Source: Tritrichomonas musculus
Lineage: Eukaryota > Parabasalia > Tritrichomonadida > Tritrichomonadidae
Assembly: GCA_039105265.1 (NCBI GenBank)
Contig: JAPFFF010000003.1
Coordinates: 2,418,001-2,482,000 of the forward strand
Reading direction: 5' to 3'
DNA: 64,000 bases
Shown: in pieces, positions 1-8,975 of the stretch
Layout: each line of letters opens with the position of its first letter
How positions within the stretch are numbered: the first letter of the stretch is position 1
The notes under the pieces: generated by a model
Seen by the model: the letters and a program-made list of their open reading frames with translations, nothing else
Database searches by the model: none
Told to the model about the DNA's origin: nothing
Translations under genes and position numbers: made by a program

Positions 1-1275
1 GCTGGTCTTGTTTGGGCTGCCATTGACCCATACACGGTTGCTGAAGCTAAGGCATTCCTGGAAGATAATGATACCGTATCCCCAGAGGAACTCGATAAAC
101 TCAAACAAATCAAAGCACATGGACATCTCAAACACCAATTCGCTCAAATCGGTAATGAGGCAATCATCCCAGGACCTGGTGATAATCCAAATCCACCATC
201 TCCCGAACCAACACCAACTAAATATCAATTGAAGTATGAAGTTAGAGAACAATATGTCTCTGCATCTGGAGGTGATTTCGATGATCTGATTGAAAATTGT
301 TCATTCATCTTTGGATTTACAGATGATGAATTTACTGAACTTGGAATTGAAAAGACTGATGATAATAAAGCAATTTGTCAAGCTCAATATACCAAAGAAC
401 ATGGTAAATTACCTCAACCATCACATGCAGGTCATGTCTACGTCAATTTCGTATCTAAAACCGAAGCTAATAAATTGATGAGTGCTCATTACTCATCACA
501 ACCAGCAACACTCACTGTTAACCGAATGACCATCACTCTCTGTAAGTCCAACATGCAAGGCTATGGAGTTTGTGAAGCCACTCGTGCAAGCATTGAATCC
601 ATCTTACGTGAAGGCCTAGTAATCCCATCTCAAAAGGTTGATTACCATGCATTCCCAATTGCAGCTGCTGCTAACGGAATCAAGTCTACATTGAATATCC
701 CATTAATCAATGTCACAAGCATGTCATTGTTGTTCCCCAAGCATCACAATGATTTGACTGTATTTGAGAATCCGGTTTACCAAAACTGCTTTTTGAATAT
801 CGGTGGTAAGAACTTCCCAGATGAGAATGTCAGTACCATTGGCGCCAGATTCTTCGAAAGCCAATTAACAGCTGGAGACCTCGATGGTATCACACTCCAA
901 TGTTCAAAGGAATTCGAAGATAGCTTCACCATGCCCAAGAACGATGAAAATGGTGTCCGATATCGCAATACACTGAGTGATGCCACATCATTTGTATTCA
1001 ATGTCCAAACTGAACGTGCATCTGCTGGATACTGTTATGATGGCTTAGATGGTGGCAAAGGCAATATCCAAATTCAAGTCAATGGTCAACCAATATTCAC
1101 TGGTGATAATGATACATATTACAAGATTATCGAACCAAGTGGAGCCATTGTTAGACCACCACCTGTACAACTCTGTTTATGCAGAGACACCTACTTCAAG
1201 CTCTCACTCGATGGCCTTGAATATATCGATGATGAATCACCAGCTGGCTCACAAGTTGATCCAGAAATGGCATAA
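1..1275 (+). CDS. Polinton major capsid protein, C-terminal part
   Basis: The frame is open from base 1, so the gene starts upstream of the window. The visible 424 residues align along their length with the last two thirds of the 629-residue capsid protein at 12840-14729. Shared blocks include a tract near the start (LVWAAIDP here, LVWAQINP there), the EFEDSF motif, and a C-terminal RDTYFKLSLDGLEY block matching SDTYFTWSVNGVEY. By family knowledge this is the double-jelly-roll protein that forms the trimeric capsomers of Polinton shells. No interruption is seen in the visible part. The fold is inferred from the family, not shown here. Confidence 0.82.
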   Translation, partial: AGLVWAAIDPYTVAEAKAFLEDNDTVSPEELDKLKQIKAHGHLKHQFAQIGNEAIIPGPGDNPNPPSPEPTPTKYQLKYEVREQYVSASGGDFDDLIENCSFIFGFTDDEFTELGIEKTDDNKAICQAQYTKEHGKLPQPSHAGHVYVNFVSKTEANKLMSAHYSSQPATLTVNRMTITLCKSNMQGYGVCEATRASIESILREGLVIPSQKVDYHAFPIAAAANGIKSTLNIPLINVTSMSLLFPKHHNDLTVFENPVYQNCFLNIGGKNFPDENVSTIGARFFESQLTAGDLDGITLQCSKEFEDSFTMPKNDENGVRYRNTLSDATSFVFNVQTERASAGYCYDGLDGGKGNIQIQVNGQPIFTGDNDTYYKIIEPSGAIVRPPPVQLCLCRDTYFKLSLDGLEYIDDESPAGSQVDPEMA

Positions 1276-1311
1276 GAAATATAGCATTAGTGGTAAAAAT
1301 ATTTTTGCACT

Positions 1312-1908
1312 TTGGAAATGTCTCTCCATAAGGCTAGAATTCTATCAAGTGAGAATGATGCTAGTGTTAAGCAGGAGCAGAATGTGAATATTAAGATCGC
1401 CGCGAATAGACCTCCACCAGTTCAGCCAGTATCATACCCTCAAGTCCCACAGATGCAACCCCAAATGGGTTATACTCAAACTGGCACACAGGATGCAAAT
1501 TTTACTACACCCTCGACAACTGGTCCATATCCATCAGTTGCTCCAATAAACAGTACACCGACCGATCGTTCATTAGACCCCGACACTGACGACTTGGGTA
1601 CCAAAAATAAATTCCTCGAGATATTGCTGAATATCTATGAGACCAATCCACTGAGGATGAACAACTATCTAGTGTGTCATAGCAACACGCTGATGGAGCT
1701 CATTAAGATACTCACTAAGGCTGACAAGGTTGAGCTGGTCATCAATGAGGACAGTGGGTGCACTGGTTGTGTTTCAAACTCCAAGTACATGAAAATCGAT
1801 AAGATATTGGTGTCCAAAAACGGTGTATCCAATGAGTTGAAATATGGATATAACCATGTATGGACCGAGCTCATAAGGCACTCGATATCACTCAAAATTT
1901 GTATTTAA
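1312..1908 (+). CDS. Conserved Polinton protein of unknown function (about 200 aa)
   Basis: A 198-residue protein 36 bp downstream of the capsid gene. The N-terminal half is proline- and glutamine-rich and low in complexity. The C-terminal 100 residues are conserved in the elements of this window: a KNKFLEILLNIYETNPL block, then a short Cys-x-x-Cys in an acidic context (EDSGCTGC) and a hydrophobic end (ISLKICI). Relatives lie at 8469-8975 in element B and 51986-52507 in element D. Its presence in three elements, next to the capsid gene in A, suggests a virion or assembly role, but I do not recognise the family. The first codons (MEMSLHKARILSS) allow a start two residues later at 1318. Confidence 0.7.
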   Translation: MEMSLHKARILSSENDASVKQEQNVNIKIAANRPPPVQPVSYPQVPQMQPQMGYTQTGTQDANFTTPSTTGPYPSVAPINSTPTDRSLDPDTDDLGTKNKFLEILLNIYETNPLRMNNYLVCHSNTLMELIKILTKADKVELVINEDSGCTGCVSNSKYMKIDKILVSKNGVSNELKYGYNHVWTELIRHSISLKICI

Positions 1909-1918
1909 ATTTGCATAA

Positions 1919-2068
1919 ATGTCCAGCGCTAGTGAAATCATCATGAATATACTATTGGGGTTGATATTGGTGACCAATGTAGTTGAACTGCTATTACTGG
2001 TATCGCTTACAGCTGAAGATGAACCACCTGAGCTGACTGATGAGCTGAGGCGTACATTGTATGCCTAA
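1919..2068 (+). CDS. Tiny single-span membrane protein (49 aa)
   Basis: A 49-codon frame starting 10 bp after the preceding stop and ending 19 bp before the ATPase start. Residues 8-31 form one strongly hydrophobic stretch (ILLGLILVTNVVELLLLVSL), followed by a short acidic tail (AEDEPPELTDELRR). It sits in a compact run of same-strand genes, which supports it being real despite its size. Small membrane proteins are common in large DNA viruses and their relatives. No homologue was recognised in the other elements here. Confidence 0.5.
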   Translation: MSSASEIIMNILLGLILVTNVVELLLLVSLTAEDEPPELTDELRRTLYA

Positions 2069-2087
2069 AAGCTTTATTTTTGATTAA

Positions 2088-3113
2088 ATGTTATATTACA
2101 AGCGCCTACAACCAACCCTTTTCGACTATACGTCTATTGAATTATCAGACAGTTCCAGTGAAGATCCAATTGATTTTGATACATTCGATAGGTACCAGAA
2201 GCAGCAACCGGTATCCCAGAGATTCGATGTTAATGGGAGTTTCACTCCCACCCGCATCTTCGATGTAGATGCAGCTATGAGTGAGGCCTATTCCAAGAAT
2301 AGGGATAAAATCACGAATGCATCCATAAGGCCAATCGCTAATGGGATCTATGCGTGGTACAATACTTTGAACATATTGGTGGCATCACAAGGCAAAGGCA
2401 AGAGCCATACAGTAATTCGCGATATCATTCAAATGAGTAGACTCAATAATGGGGGCTTTGGGGGAACCCCTGAGGATTCGCAGAATCCGTTCCATATGAT
2501 TGTGTATGTGAGCAAGAATGGTATTATAAATGATTCCACATTTGAATCTCAACGCGAGCTCATCAACTTGCCCATTGAGGTCGTCGCTGATAGTAATGCT
2601 GAACGGTATTTGAAGGAACTCGATTTATGGAAGGAGTTATATAACAAATATAGCTCAGTTGGGAAGGTTACAGTTGAAGCGTCAGCTGGAGCAGACTTGT
2701 CTGCGACCGAGTCCAAGCTGCAGCAGATGTTTGAGTTCCTCCATATCAACAAACTCGGGAAACCCAATGTACCACTCAACACCATAATCCTGTGCGAGGA
2801 CTTCATTAAGAGCAAGCTGTTGAAATCAGCATACTTCACAAACTATATCACCCAGTTGCGTCATAAGAACTCAATCGTATACATCAATATCCAGTTCTTC
2901 AAGGGTGTGCCAACCGATTACAAAAATAACTGCACATCATTCTTCATATTCAATGGGTTCTCACGACAGAAACTCAATTACATATATCAGCAGGTGAGCA
3001 TACCTTGTGAGTTCGAGGAGTTGTGGCAAAAATATAGGACCTTATCTGGACATGATTTCATATTGGTGAACACGGTTGAACACGATATGCAAGTGGTGTA
3101 TTCAAAGGTTTAG
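2088..3113 (+). CDS. FtsK/A32-type genome-packaging ATPase
   Basis: A 341-residue P-loop ATPase of the kind that pumps DNA into capsids in Polintons and related viruses. The Walker A loop is visible near residue 100 (ASQGKGKSHT). The Walker B strand is near residues 225-231 (NTIILCEDF), and an asparagine/glutamine sensor strand follows (YINIQFFKG). The C-terminal part (FIFNGFSRQKLNYIYQQ) matches the ATPase at 15476-16240 (VFPCFNRQQLHYIYSQ). About 95 residues precede the P-loop, a normal arrangement for the family. The stop overlaps the convergent gene at 3110 by four bases. The frame is whole. Confidence 0.8.
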   Translation: MLYYKRLQPTLFDYTSIELSDSSSEDPIDFDTFDRYQKQQPVSQRFDVNGSFTPTRIFDVDAAMSEAYSKNRDKITNASIRPIANGIYAWYNTLNILVASQGKGKSHTVIRDIIQMSRLNNGGFGGTPEDSQNPFHMIVYVSKNGIINDSTFESQRELINLPIEVVADSNAERYLKELDLWKELYNKYSSVGKVTVEASAGADLSATESKLQQMFEFLHINKLGKPNVPLNTIILCEDFIKSKLLKSAYFTNYITQLRHKNSIVYINIQFFKGVPTDYKNNCTSFFIFNGFSRQKLNYIYQQVSIPCEFEELWQKYRTLSGHDFILVNTVEHDMQVVYSKV

Positions 3114-3589
3114 GCAAACTCTGGGTCAGCATCCAATACCAAATCCTGATGCTTGCCGATGAATACATCAGGTTCTGCAATATCGTATTTTTCACGTAAT
3201 TTGGCAATGAGATCCTTGGTATTTATATTGGTTCTCTCAATCGAGTAGTTGTAATACGGACATTCCTTGTATTCGTGCTTTTCGGTATTCCCATTTACGA
3301 AGAACTCCTGCATGTTGACACTCAATTTGCGTCTACTATTGGATGTCAATTTGACAAATTCGAGGCTCATCTCCTTGAGCTTATTAGGGTAGAATCTAAT
3401 GGTTTCAGTATCATTCTGGAGCGATACATATAGGACCTTCGCGAGGTACAATGAGTTCTTCAAGTTGAATGGGAACTTGTCACATAATATCGCGAAATTG
3501 CATTTTGCAAATCCATCAGGCTTTGGCGATATGGCTACTAGTGTGTTGATGTATTCGTAGACATTGAGGTGGTTTGGAGTGGCTTCCAT
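3110..3589 (-). CDS. Unknown terminus-proximal Polinton protein (159 aa)
   Basis: A 159-residue protein on the opposite strand to the rest of element A, tail to tail with the ATPase and the last gene before the element end. I do not recognise a domain. The central pattern (short hydrophobic strand, charged turn, then a strand leading to a VSL block) loosely resembles the proteins at 18335-18862 (B) and 42027-42479 (D), which are also near an element end or beside the polymerase. That kinship is a weak inference. The protein is rich in Lys, Asn and Tyr, with no signal peptide or membrane segment. Confidence 0.55.
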   Translation of the reverse strand: MEATPNHLNVYEYINTLVAISPKPDGFAKCNFAILCDKFPFNLKNSLYLAKVLYVSLQNDTETIRFYPNKLKEMSLEFVKLTSNSRRKLSVNMQEFFVNGNTEKHEYKECPYYNYSIERTNINTKDLIAKLREKYDIAEPDVFIGKHQDLVLDADPEFA

Positions 3590-4024
3590 TTGGGATGCGA
3601 TAAAAAATCAATATTCAAATATAAAAATAGGTTTTCCCAAATTCATCTGAGTCCCCAAATATGGAATATTTTTGTCTGTCGTAGGTAGTCCCATAAGTGG
3701 TCCATAAGTGGTCTATAGGTGGTCCCATAGGTGATCCATAGGTGGTCCCATAGGTGATCCATAAGTGGCCTATTTTTGGAATTTGTATGGGCCCGAATAT
3801 GGGTGTTTTATAAGCGTTTTGGGGTGAATTCACTATGGGCACAAAATAGGGAACTCTATGTGGCCCCCGAATATGGGTCCGAATGTGGGGTCAAATGCAG
3901 GTTCAAAATATGGTGCTGTGGGTGTATGCTATTTTTGATATTTAGAAGGGGGCCAAAAATGGGTCATTTAAAGCGTTTTTGGGTGGGATTTATCTGGTCC
4001 CGATTCGGAACACTCATCACTACT
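3590..4024. repeat. Terminal non-coding region of element A with short tandem repeats
   Basis: No convincing gene. About 3688-3776 holds imperfect tandem copies of a roughly 22-bp unit built on GTGGTCCCATAGGTGATCCA. After it comes a G-rich tract with two related pieces around 3800 and 3970 that share AAGCGTTTT-GGGTG. The stretch closes with ACTACT at 4019-4024, abutting polymerase coding sequence. It is probably the right terminal inverted repeat of A, but its partner is outside the window, so the repeat cannot be confirmed. Confidence 0.55.
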
Positions 4025-6374
4025 CGTATTCAATAAGCACTATTTCCTTGAGGAGAAAACACCTTTCAGCACATACTATATCAACCACCTCAATCAATGC
4101 ACAGAAGATAAATTCAATAAAGAGTACAACGTTGACCACTGGCGCCCCGCGAGATGCTTCATGACATCATCAGACCTCGTTCGAACTTTAATGAAAAACA
4201 ACTTCTTCGTCCCAATCACATTCGGTCAATATAAGGTCCTCAACACAGTTTTCTACAAAGAAGTAATCGACGATATTGACCTTATCGACCTCGAATATAA
4301 CGAAGAACAATGCACAAAACTAATCAAAGAAAATAAAAAGAAACTCTCAGAAACTGACAACAAAACATATTGGCATGCCGATTTTGAAGCAGATACATCA
4401 ACAGAAATTCACAAACCTTTCCTCTGCGTCTTACAGAATAGAACAGGCCGAATCAATAAAACTTTCCGAGGAGAAGACTGTAATAAACAATTACTAGATT
4501 ATTTACCAGATGATGCAGTCGTTTATTTCCACAATTTAGCGTATGATATCAGAATGCTGGCTTCTTTCGGACTCGCCAAATCCATTATCAAAGGCACAAA
4601 AACAATGAAGGCGGATATAAAATATCTCAACAAAACCATCCATCTCAAAGACTCTTTACCAATTCTTTCCTGCAAATTATCTCAATTACCCTCAATGTTT
4701 GACATTCCTGACATACAAAAAGAGATATTTCCATACAAATATTATACTCTTAGTCGCCTCCAAACCAATATTGGCACAATTAACGAAGCAGGAGAAAATG
4801 AAGACAAAATTTGGACAGATGAAGACTACAATTTATTCAACTCCAATATCGATAAAATATCTGGCTGCCGAATAGACGAAAACCATTTTGACATGTGGAA
4901 ATATGTAGAATTTTACTGCCAGCAAGATGTTAATATCATCAGAATCGGATTCAATAAACTGCGGGAAGGATTCATCAAAGACTTCAAAGTCGACCCATTT
5001 AATTTTATCAGCATATCGTCTCTCGCAAACGAAGTCTTCAATCAAAGAGTCTATTATCCCAACCAAAATCTCTATAAATTAGGCGGTCATGTGAGATATT
5101 TTTGCTCAAAGGCGATATATGGAGGTAGATGTATGACAGCTTATAACAAGAAATGGCATGTCGAGAAGAACCTTTGCGATTTTGATGCAGTATCATTATA
5201 TCCTTCCGCAATGAGTAGATTATACACAGTTGAAGGACGTCCAAAGGTAATACAACAAGACCAACTCAACTATTCTTTCCTCTCCCAACAGTCCGCCTAC
5301 ATCGTCGAAATCGAAATAACAAAAATCAACAAACATTATGCATTTCCGTTAATCGTTCAAAAAATAGGAGGTTTAAACAGAAATAACGACATTCTTCAAC
5401 CAAATCAAACCATTAAAATGGTTGTCGACAATATTACTTTGGAGGACTTTATTGAGTTTCAGCAAATAGAATTCAATATTCTGAGAGGATATTACTGGGA
5501 CGGAAAGAAAGATTATCGTATTCAAGATTGTATCAGAGAAATATTCAACAAACGACTCGAATATAAGAAACAGAAGAATCCTTTGCAAAATCTCTACAAA
5601 CTCATCATGAATTCCTGCTACGGCAAAACAATAGAGAGGCCAGTAGATAAAGACTATAAATATCTTCACGAAGGAGATGAACTCGACAAATATTGGGCAA
5701 AAAACTACAACAAAATAGTCGAAGATATTCAGTTAAACAACTCAAATATTCACGCAATAAAGACTCTCAAACAAATAGATAATCACTTCAATTTCTCTCT
5801 TTTAGGCATTCAAGTTCTGTCCATGTCCAAAAGAATAATGAATGAAGTCATGTGTCTTGCTTTCGATACAGGATGCCATATTTATTACCAAGATACAGAC
5901 TCATTTATGATAGAATCTGCCGACTTAAAACGTCTACAAAAAGAATTCAACAATAAATATAACCGCGAACTTATCGGGAAAAATTTAGGACAATTTCACT
6001 GTGATTTCCCTTCGATAAATGGTCATGATGAGATGCCAGAATCTATTGAAGCATTCTTCTTGATGAAGAAAATGTACGTCCATATGATTACAGATTCTAC
6101 TGGAGAGATTGATTATGTAATAAGAGGCAAGGGACTCACTCAGAATTCTATCAAATATAAATTCAATGAGGAGTTTCAAGGAGATGTTATGAAGCTTTAT
6201 GAAACACTCTTCAACGGAAATTCCATCACATTCGACCTAACAAAAGGACAACCTTGCTTCGAAATGAACAAAAATATGACTGTATCGACAAGAAAAAAAT
6301 TCGAGAGATGTATCAAAACAGACTATGAAGAAGGAGATATTACCCAATATTTTACCAGTCAATTTTCCACCTAG
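4025..6374 (+). pseudogene. Protein-primed DNA polymerase B of element B, interrupted by element A
   Basis: C-terminal two thirds of a family B DNA polymerase of the protein-primed type used by Polintons. The exonuclease motifs are visible (HADFEAD, YFHNLAYD, YCQQDV), as are polymerase motif A (DFDAVSLYPSAM), motif B (NSCYGKT) and motif C (YYQDTDS). Similarity to the polymerase at 38498-41962 begins right after 4024, the terminus of element A, so the gene seems to be cut by that insertion. An internal ATG at 4161 opens a 737-residue frame, but similarity extends upstream of it. The 3' end overlaps the convergent integrase gene by 23 bp. Confidence 0.85.
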
Positions 6375-8190
6375 GCATCATTTGTCTCATATTTTTTTGG
6401 TCCGTTACTTCATACAAACCATTCTTGAACCCAACAACTCTATACTTTCCTGGCTGTACATTGGACCTTCTCTTCATCATTCCATCCTTTTCGTTATACA
6501 ATTTTACCGACATCCCTTTTGGCAAATAGAATCCTTTACTCGTCATTATATCATAATTCTCCTTACAGATATTCATCACAATCAACGATTCCAGTTCTTT
6601 ATCTTCATGAACCATCCTCGGAGACACACTTTTCCTGGCATATTTTGAGAGTGTTTTATGAGGTGCGTTATTATATTGCCTCACTAATTCTTCCATTATT
6701 GATGGAGTAATTATCCCGATTCCCATATTGTATGCCATATCTCTCAGTGTCCTGATGGCTCTATCTATCAGTCCCAAAGAACTGTGCATCGGGTCTGTTT
6801 TTACCTGTTTTTGCTCCTTTTTCATGAAGTCTGGATAGTTTCCCATTCTCATTCTTGGTGCAGTTTGCCATTCTATTCCATGTGTCCTATAATAGTTTTG
6901 TGCCTTTCTTGAGTTAAAAGAACCCTCTCCATCAAACGTCAAGCTCTTTATTACAACGCCAGATTGCAGCAATTTATCGAGGGTTTTCAAGTATGTATCT
7001 GCTGATTTATCATATTTCGCGAATTTCTGATGCTTTTCTTCCTCTTTCTCTTCTCCAAACAATATCTGGTTGACCAACTCAACATACAAATATCTTGTAT
7101 TGACATTTATCATGACCAAATAACATAATTTATCAACAAACATCAAATCGATAATATAGGAATTTCTTGACGAAACTTTATGGAGCTGATACATCTTCGC
7201 GTTCTTTTTCAGCGGAAAGTATGATGTATTCTCAGCTATTTTAACCTGTCTGTCGGGAAACAAACTCTTCAAAGCTCTTATTTTGCTCTCTGTTTTGAAC
7301 CCAATAATATTTTGCTCCTGAGGAATTTCATAGGTCGAATATGTTGTTGGCTGGAAATAAAATTTATTGACGTATCTATTGTATCTCTCGTCTTCGGACA
7401 AACTACTCTCTCCCCAACCCCTACTGACTCTATTGAATTCCTCTTTATCTAGCAGTCTCTCATGATTATAAACAACAAATTCATTCAATTTATTGCTGAA
7501 TGTATCTCTCAAAACAGGTCTTTTAGGTCTTTGTCTCTTTTCCCATTCCTCAATAAATTCGTCATAAATTTGTTGTATGTCATCATCTTGAATCACAATT
7601 CTTGTATAAACTCTGGGCGTATCTTCAAAGAGATATATGTGTTTATTCCATCCATTTCGCTGAATAAAATCTCTGACAGTACCAAATTGTGGCTTGTTTT
7701 TGTTGGTCAATTTTTGTCTGAACAATTCTTCTTTGGCTCTTTCACAAGCATCTTTATATCTGGATTCATTGACTCTTTTGATGCCTTCTTTTAGTTGTTC
7801 TATCCTTGCAAAAAGCAATCTATCGATTCTGTCTTGATTGATTCTCAAGAAATTATTTACGTGTTGAATGTCTGTTCGAGTAAAAGCGTGGTTATAAGTA
7901 AATTTTCTCCCATGATTGAAGCAATAAGAATCATCGTCCATATAGTCCAAATAGTCGTCCAAAGAGTCTATTTTCTGATTTCCTAGCCATTCCAGTATCC
8001 TCTCAGCTTTATAATTTACTTTTTGTTGAGGGTCAGAAAGGCATCTACAAAATATCCGGATTTTATTACTGGTATTCAGGACATCCCCGTCATTGCCTCT
8101 CAACATATCGTCTATCGGCAAGTTTGTTTCCGATATGATATGATTTATTATTTCATCCGTGTTATTGTAAAGCAATTTAGTTATATTCAT
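6352..8190 (-). CDS. Retroviral-type integrase, long form (612 aa)
   Basis: Integrase that would join element ends to target DNA. The catalytic core lies around residues 360-530. The first acidic strand is YIIDLMFVDKLCY followed by LVMINVNTRYLY, the second is SLTFDGEGSF, and the third conserved block is LGLIDRAIRTLRDMAY. The C-terminal 60 residues form a small beta-rich module (KYRVVGFKNGLYEV, PRWKIDW) like the chromodomain or SH3-type ends of such integrases. About 300 residues precede the core, including a charged helical section. The integrase of element D is only 365 residues and lacks this part, so two lineages are present. The frame is whole. It is tail to tail with the polymerase and 17 bp head to head with the gene at 8208. 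Confidence 0.85.
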   Translation of the reverse strand: MNITKLLYNNTDEIINHIISETNLPIDDMLRGNDGDVLNTSNKIRIFCRCLSDPQQKVNYKAERILEWLGNQKIDSLDDYLDYMDDDSYCFNHGRKFTYNHAFTRTDIQHVNNFLRINQDRIDRLLFARIEQLKEGIKRVNESRYKDACERAKEELFRQKLTNKNKPQFGTVRDFIQRNGWNKHIYLFEDTPRVYTRIVIQDDDIQQIYDEFIEEWEKRQRPKRPVLRDTFSNKLNEFVVYNHERLLDKEEFNRVSRGWGESSLSEDERYNRYVNKFYFQPTTYSTYEIPQEQNIIGFKTESKIRALKSLFPDRQVKIAENTSYFPLKKNAKMYQLHKVSSRNSYIIDLMFVDKLCYLVMINVNTRYLYVELVNQILFGEEKEEEKHQKFAKYDKSADTYLKTLDKLLQSGVVIKSLTFDGEGSFNSRKAQNYYRTHGIEWQTAPRMRMGNYPDFMKKEQKQVKTDPMHSSLGLIDRAIRTLRDMAYNMGIGIITPSIMEELVRQYNNAPHKTLSKYARKSVSPRMVHEDKELESLIVMNICKENYDIMTSKGFYLPKGMSVKLYNEKDGMMKRRSNVQPGKYRVVGFKNGLYEVTDQKNMRQMMPRWKIDW

Positions 8191-8207
8191 TTTTTATTTG
8201 GTAGAAA

Positions 8208-8447
8208 ATGTCTCAAGAACAGCCCGCTCTCCTCCCTCTCAAAAACTGGCACGGTAGAAAAACTTTCGCCACTCCTACTCTGAAACAACTCAAATCTCGT
8301 CTCCAATATTATCGAAGGATATTGAGCCAAACACCTCCCACGGACCCTAAAAAAATAGCAAAAAGAGAGAAGATTCAACGAAAATATGACAGAGATATGA
8401 AGGTAAGAAATCTGTTGAACAGAGCTGTTAGCAATCTTTACTCCTGA
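8208..8447 (+). CDS. Small basic protein (79 aa)
   Basis: A 79-residue lysine- and arginine-rich protein divergent from the integrase, with only 17 bp between the two start codons. The middle (LKQLKSRLQYYRRIL) and end (KREKIQRKYDRDMKVRNLLNR) look helical and basic, suggesting nucleic-acid binding. A basic protein of similar size lies at 43800-44045 in element D, although the sequences do not clearly align. Function unknown. Confidence 0.55.
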   Translation: MSQEQPALLPLKNWHGRKTFATPTLKQLKSRLQYYRRILSQTPPTDPKKIAKREKIQRKYDRDMKVRNLLNRAVSNLYS

Positions 8448-8468
8448 AAATTTTTTGTTATTCAAATA

Positions 8469-8975
8469 ATGTCTGGAACTCTCCGACAAGCGCGTATACT
8501 GTCATCAGAAGCAAAAAGCAAGAACAATACATCAATTTCGCAAGAACAGAATACCAATATACAGATTACCTATCCTAATATCCCTCAACTTAACGCCTCA
8601 AAAACAGTCTCTCGAAGCAATTCGCTGTCTGATTTAAAGAACTACAATCAGCTTGACTCCCTCGAGCAAAAAAATAAATTTCTTTAAATGCTCGTTTCTG
8701 TCTATGAGGACAATCCACTAAAAGTGAATGCTTATCTCGTTTGTAATACCACATCTCTCATGAATATGATTAAACTCTTGACCGACGCAGATAAAGTCGA
8801 ATTAGTATTGGACGAAGATATCGCCTGTAATTCCTGTTGTTCCTCCGATAAATTGATATATATTTCGAAGATTCTCATAACGAAAAACAACAAGACAGAA
8901 GACATGAAATATGCCTACAACGATATTTACTCACAGTTCATCAAGTATGGCATATCGCTCAAAATATGTGTTTAA
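8469..8975 (+). pseudogene. Conserved Polinton protein of unknown function, broken copy
   Basis: Relative of the proteins at 1312-1908 (A) and 51986-52507 (D). The start (RQARILSSEAKS) matches KARILSSENDAS of element A, and the C-terminal half carries the same pattern: an LVSVYEDNPLKVNAYLVC block, a short cysteine cluster (DIACNSCC) and a hydrophobic end (ISLKICV). The copy looks broken, with about one break. Its end overlaps the convergent fibre gene by four bases. Confidence 0.7.

Larger units (their letters stand above)
1..4024 (+). mobile_element. Polinton/Maverick element A, right-hand part
   Basis: Right-hand portion of a Polinton; the left part lies outside the window. Parts in order: major capsid protein (cut by the window edge), conserved unknown protein, tiny membrane protein, packaging ATPase, a convergent unknown gene, then a repeat-rich non-coding end. 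The right terminus is placed at 4024 because the sequence ends in ACTACT, the same hexamer that closes elements B, C1 and C2 in this window, and because polymerase coding sequence of element B starts directly after it. The genes visible here look whole, so the copy appears fairly young. The left end and its flanking repeat cannot be seen. Confidence 0.75.

Noticed and set aside
3615-4164. Short frames at 3615-3842 (minus), 3776-4036 and 3979-4164 (plus)
   Set aside because: They run through tandem repeats and across the element A/B junction, show no similarity to other elements and use atypical residues.
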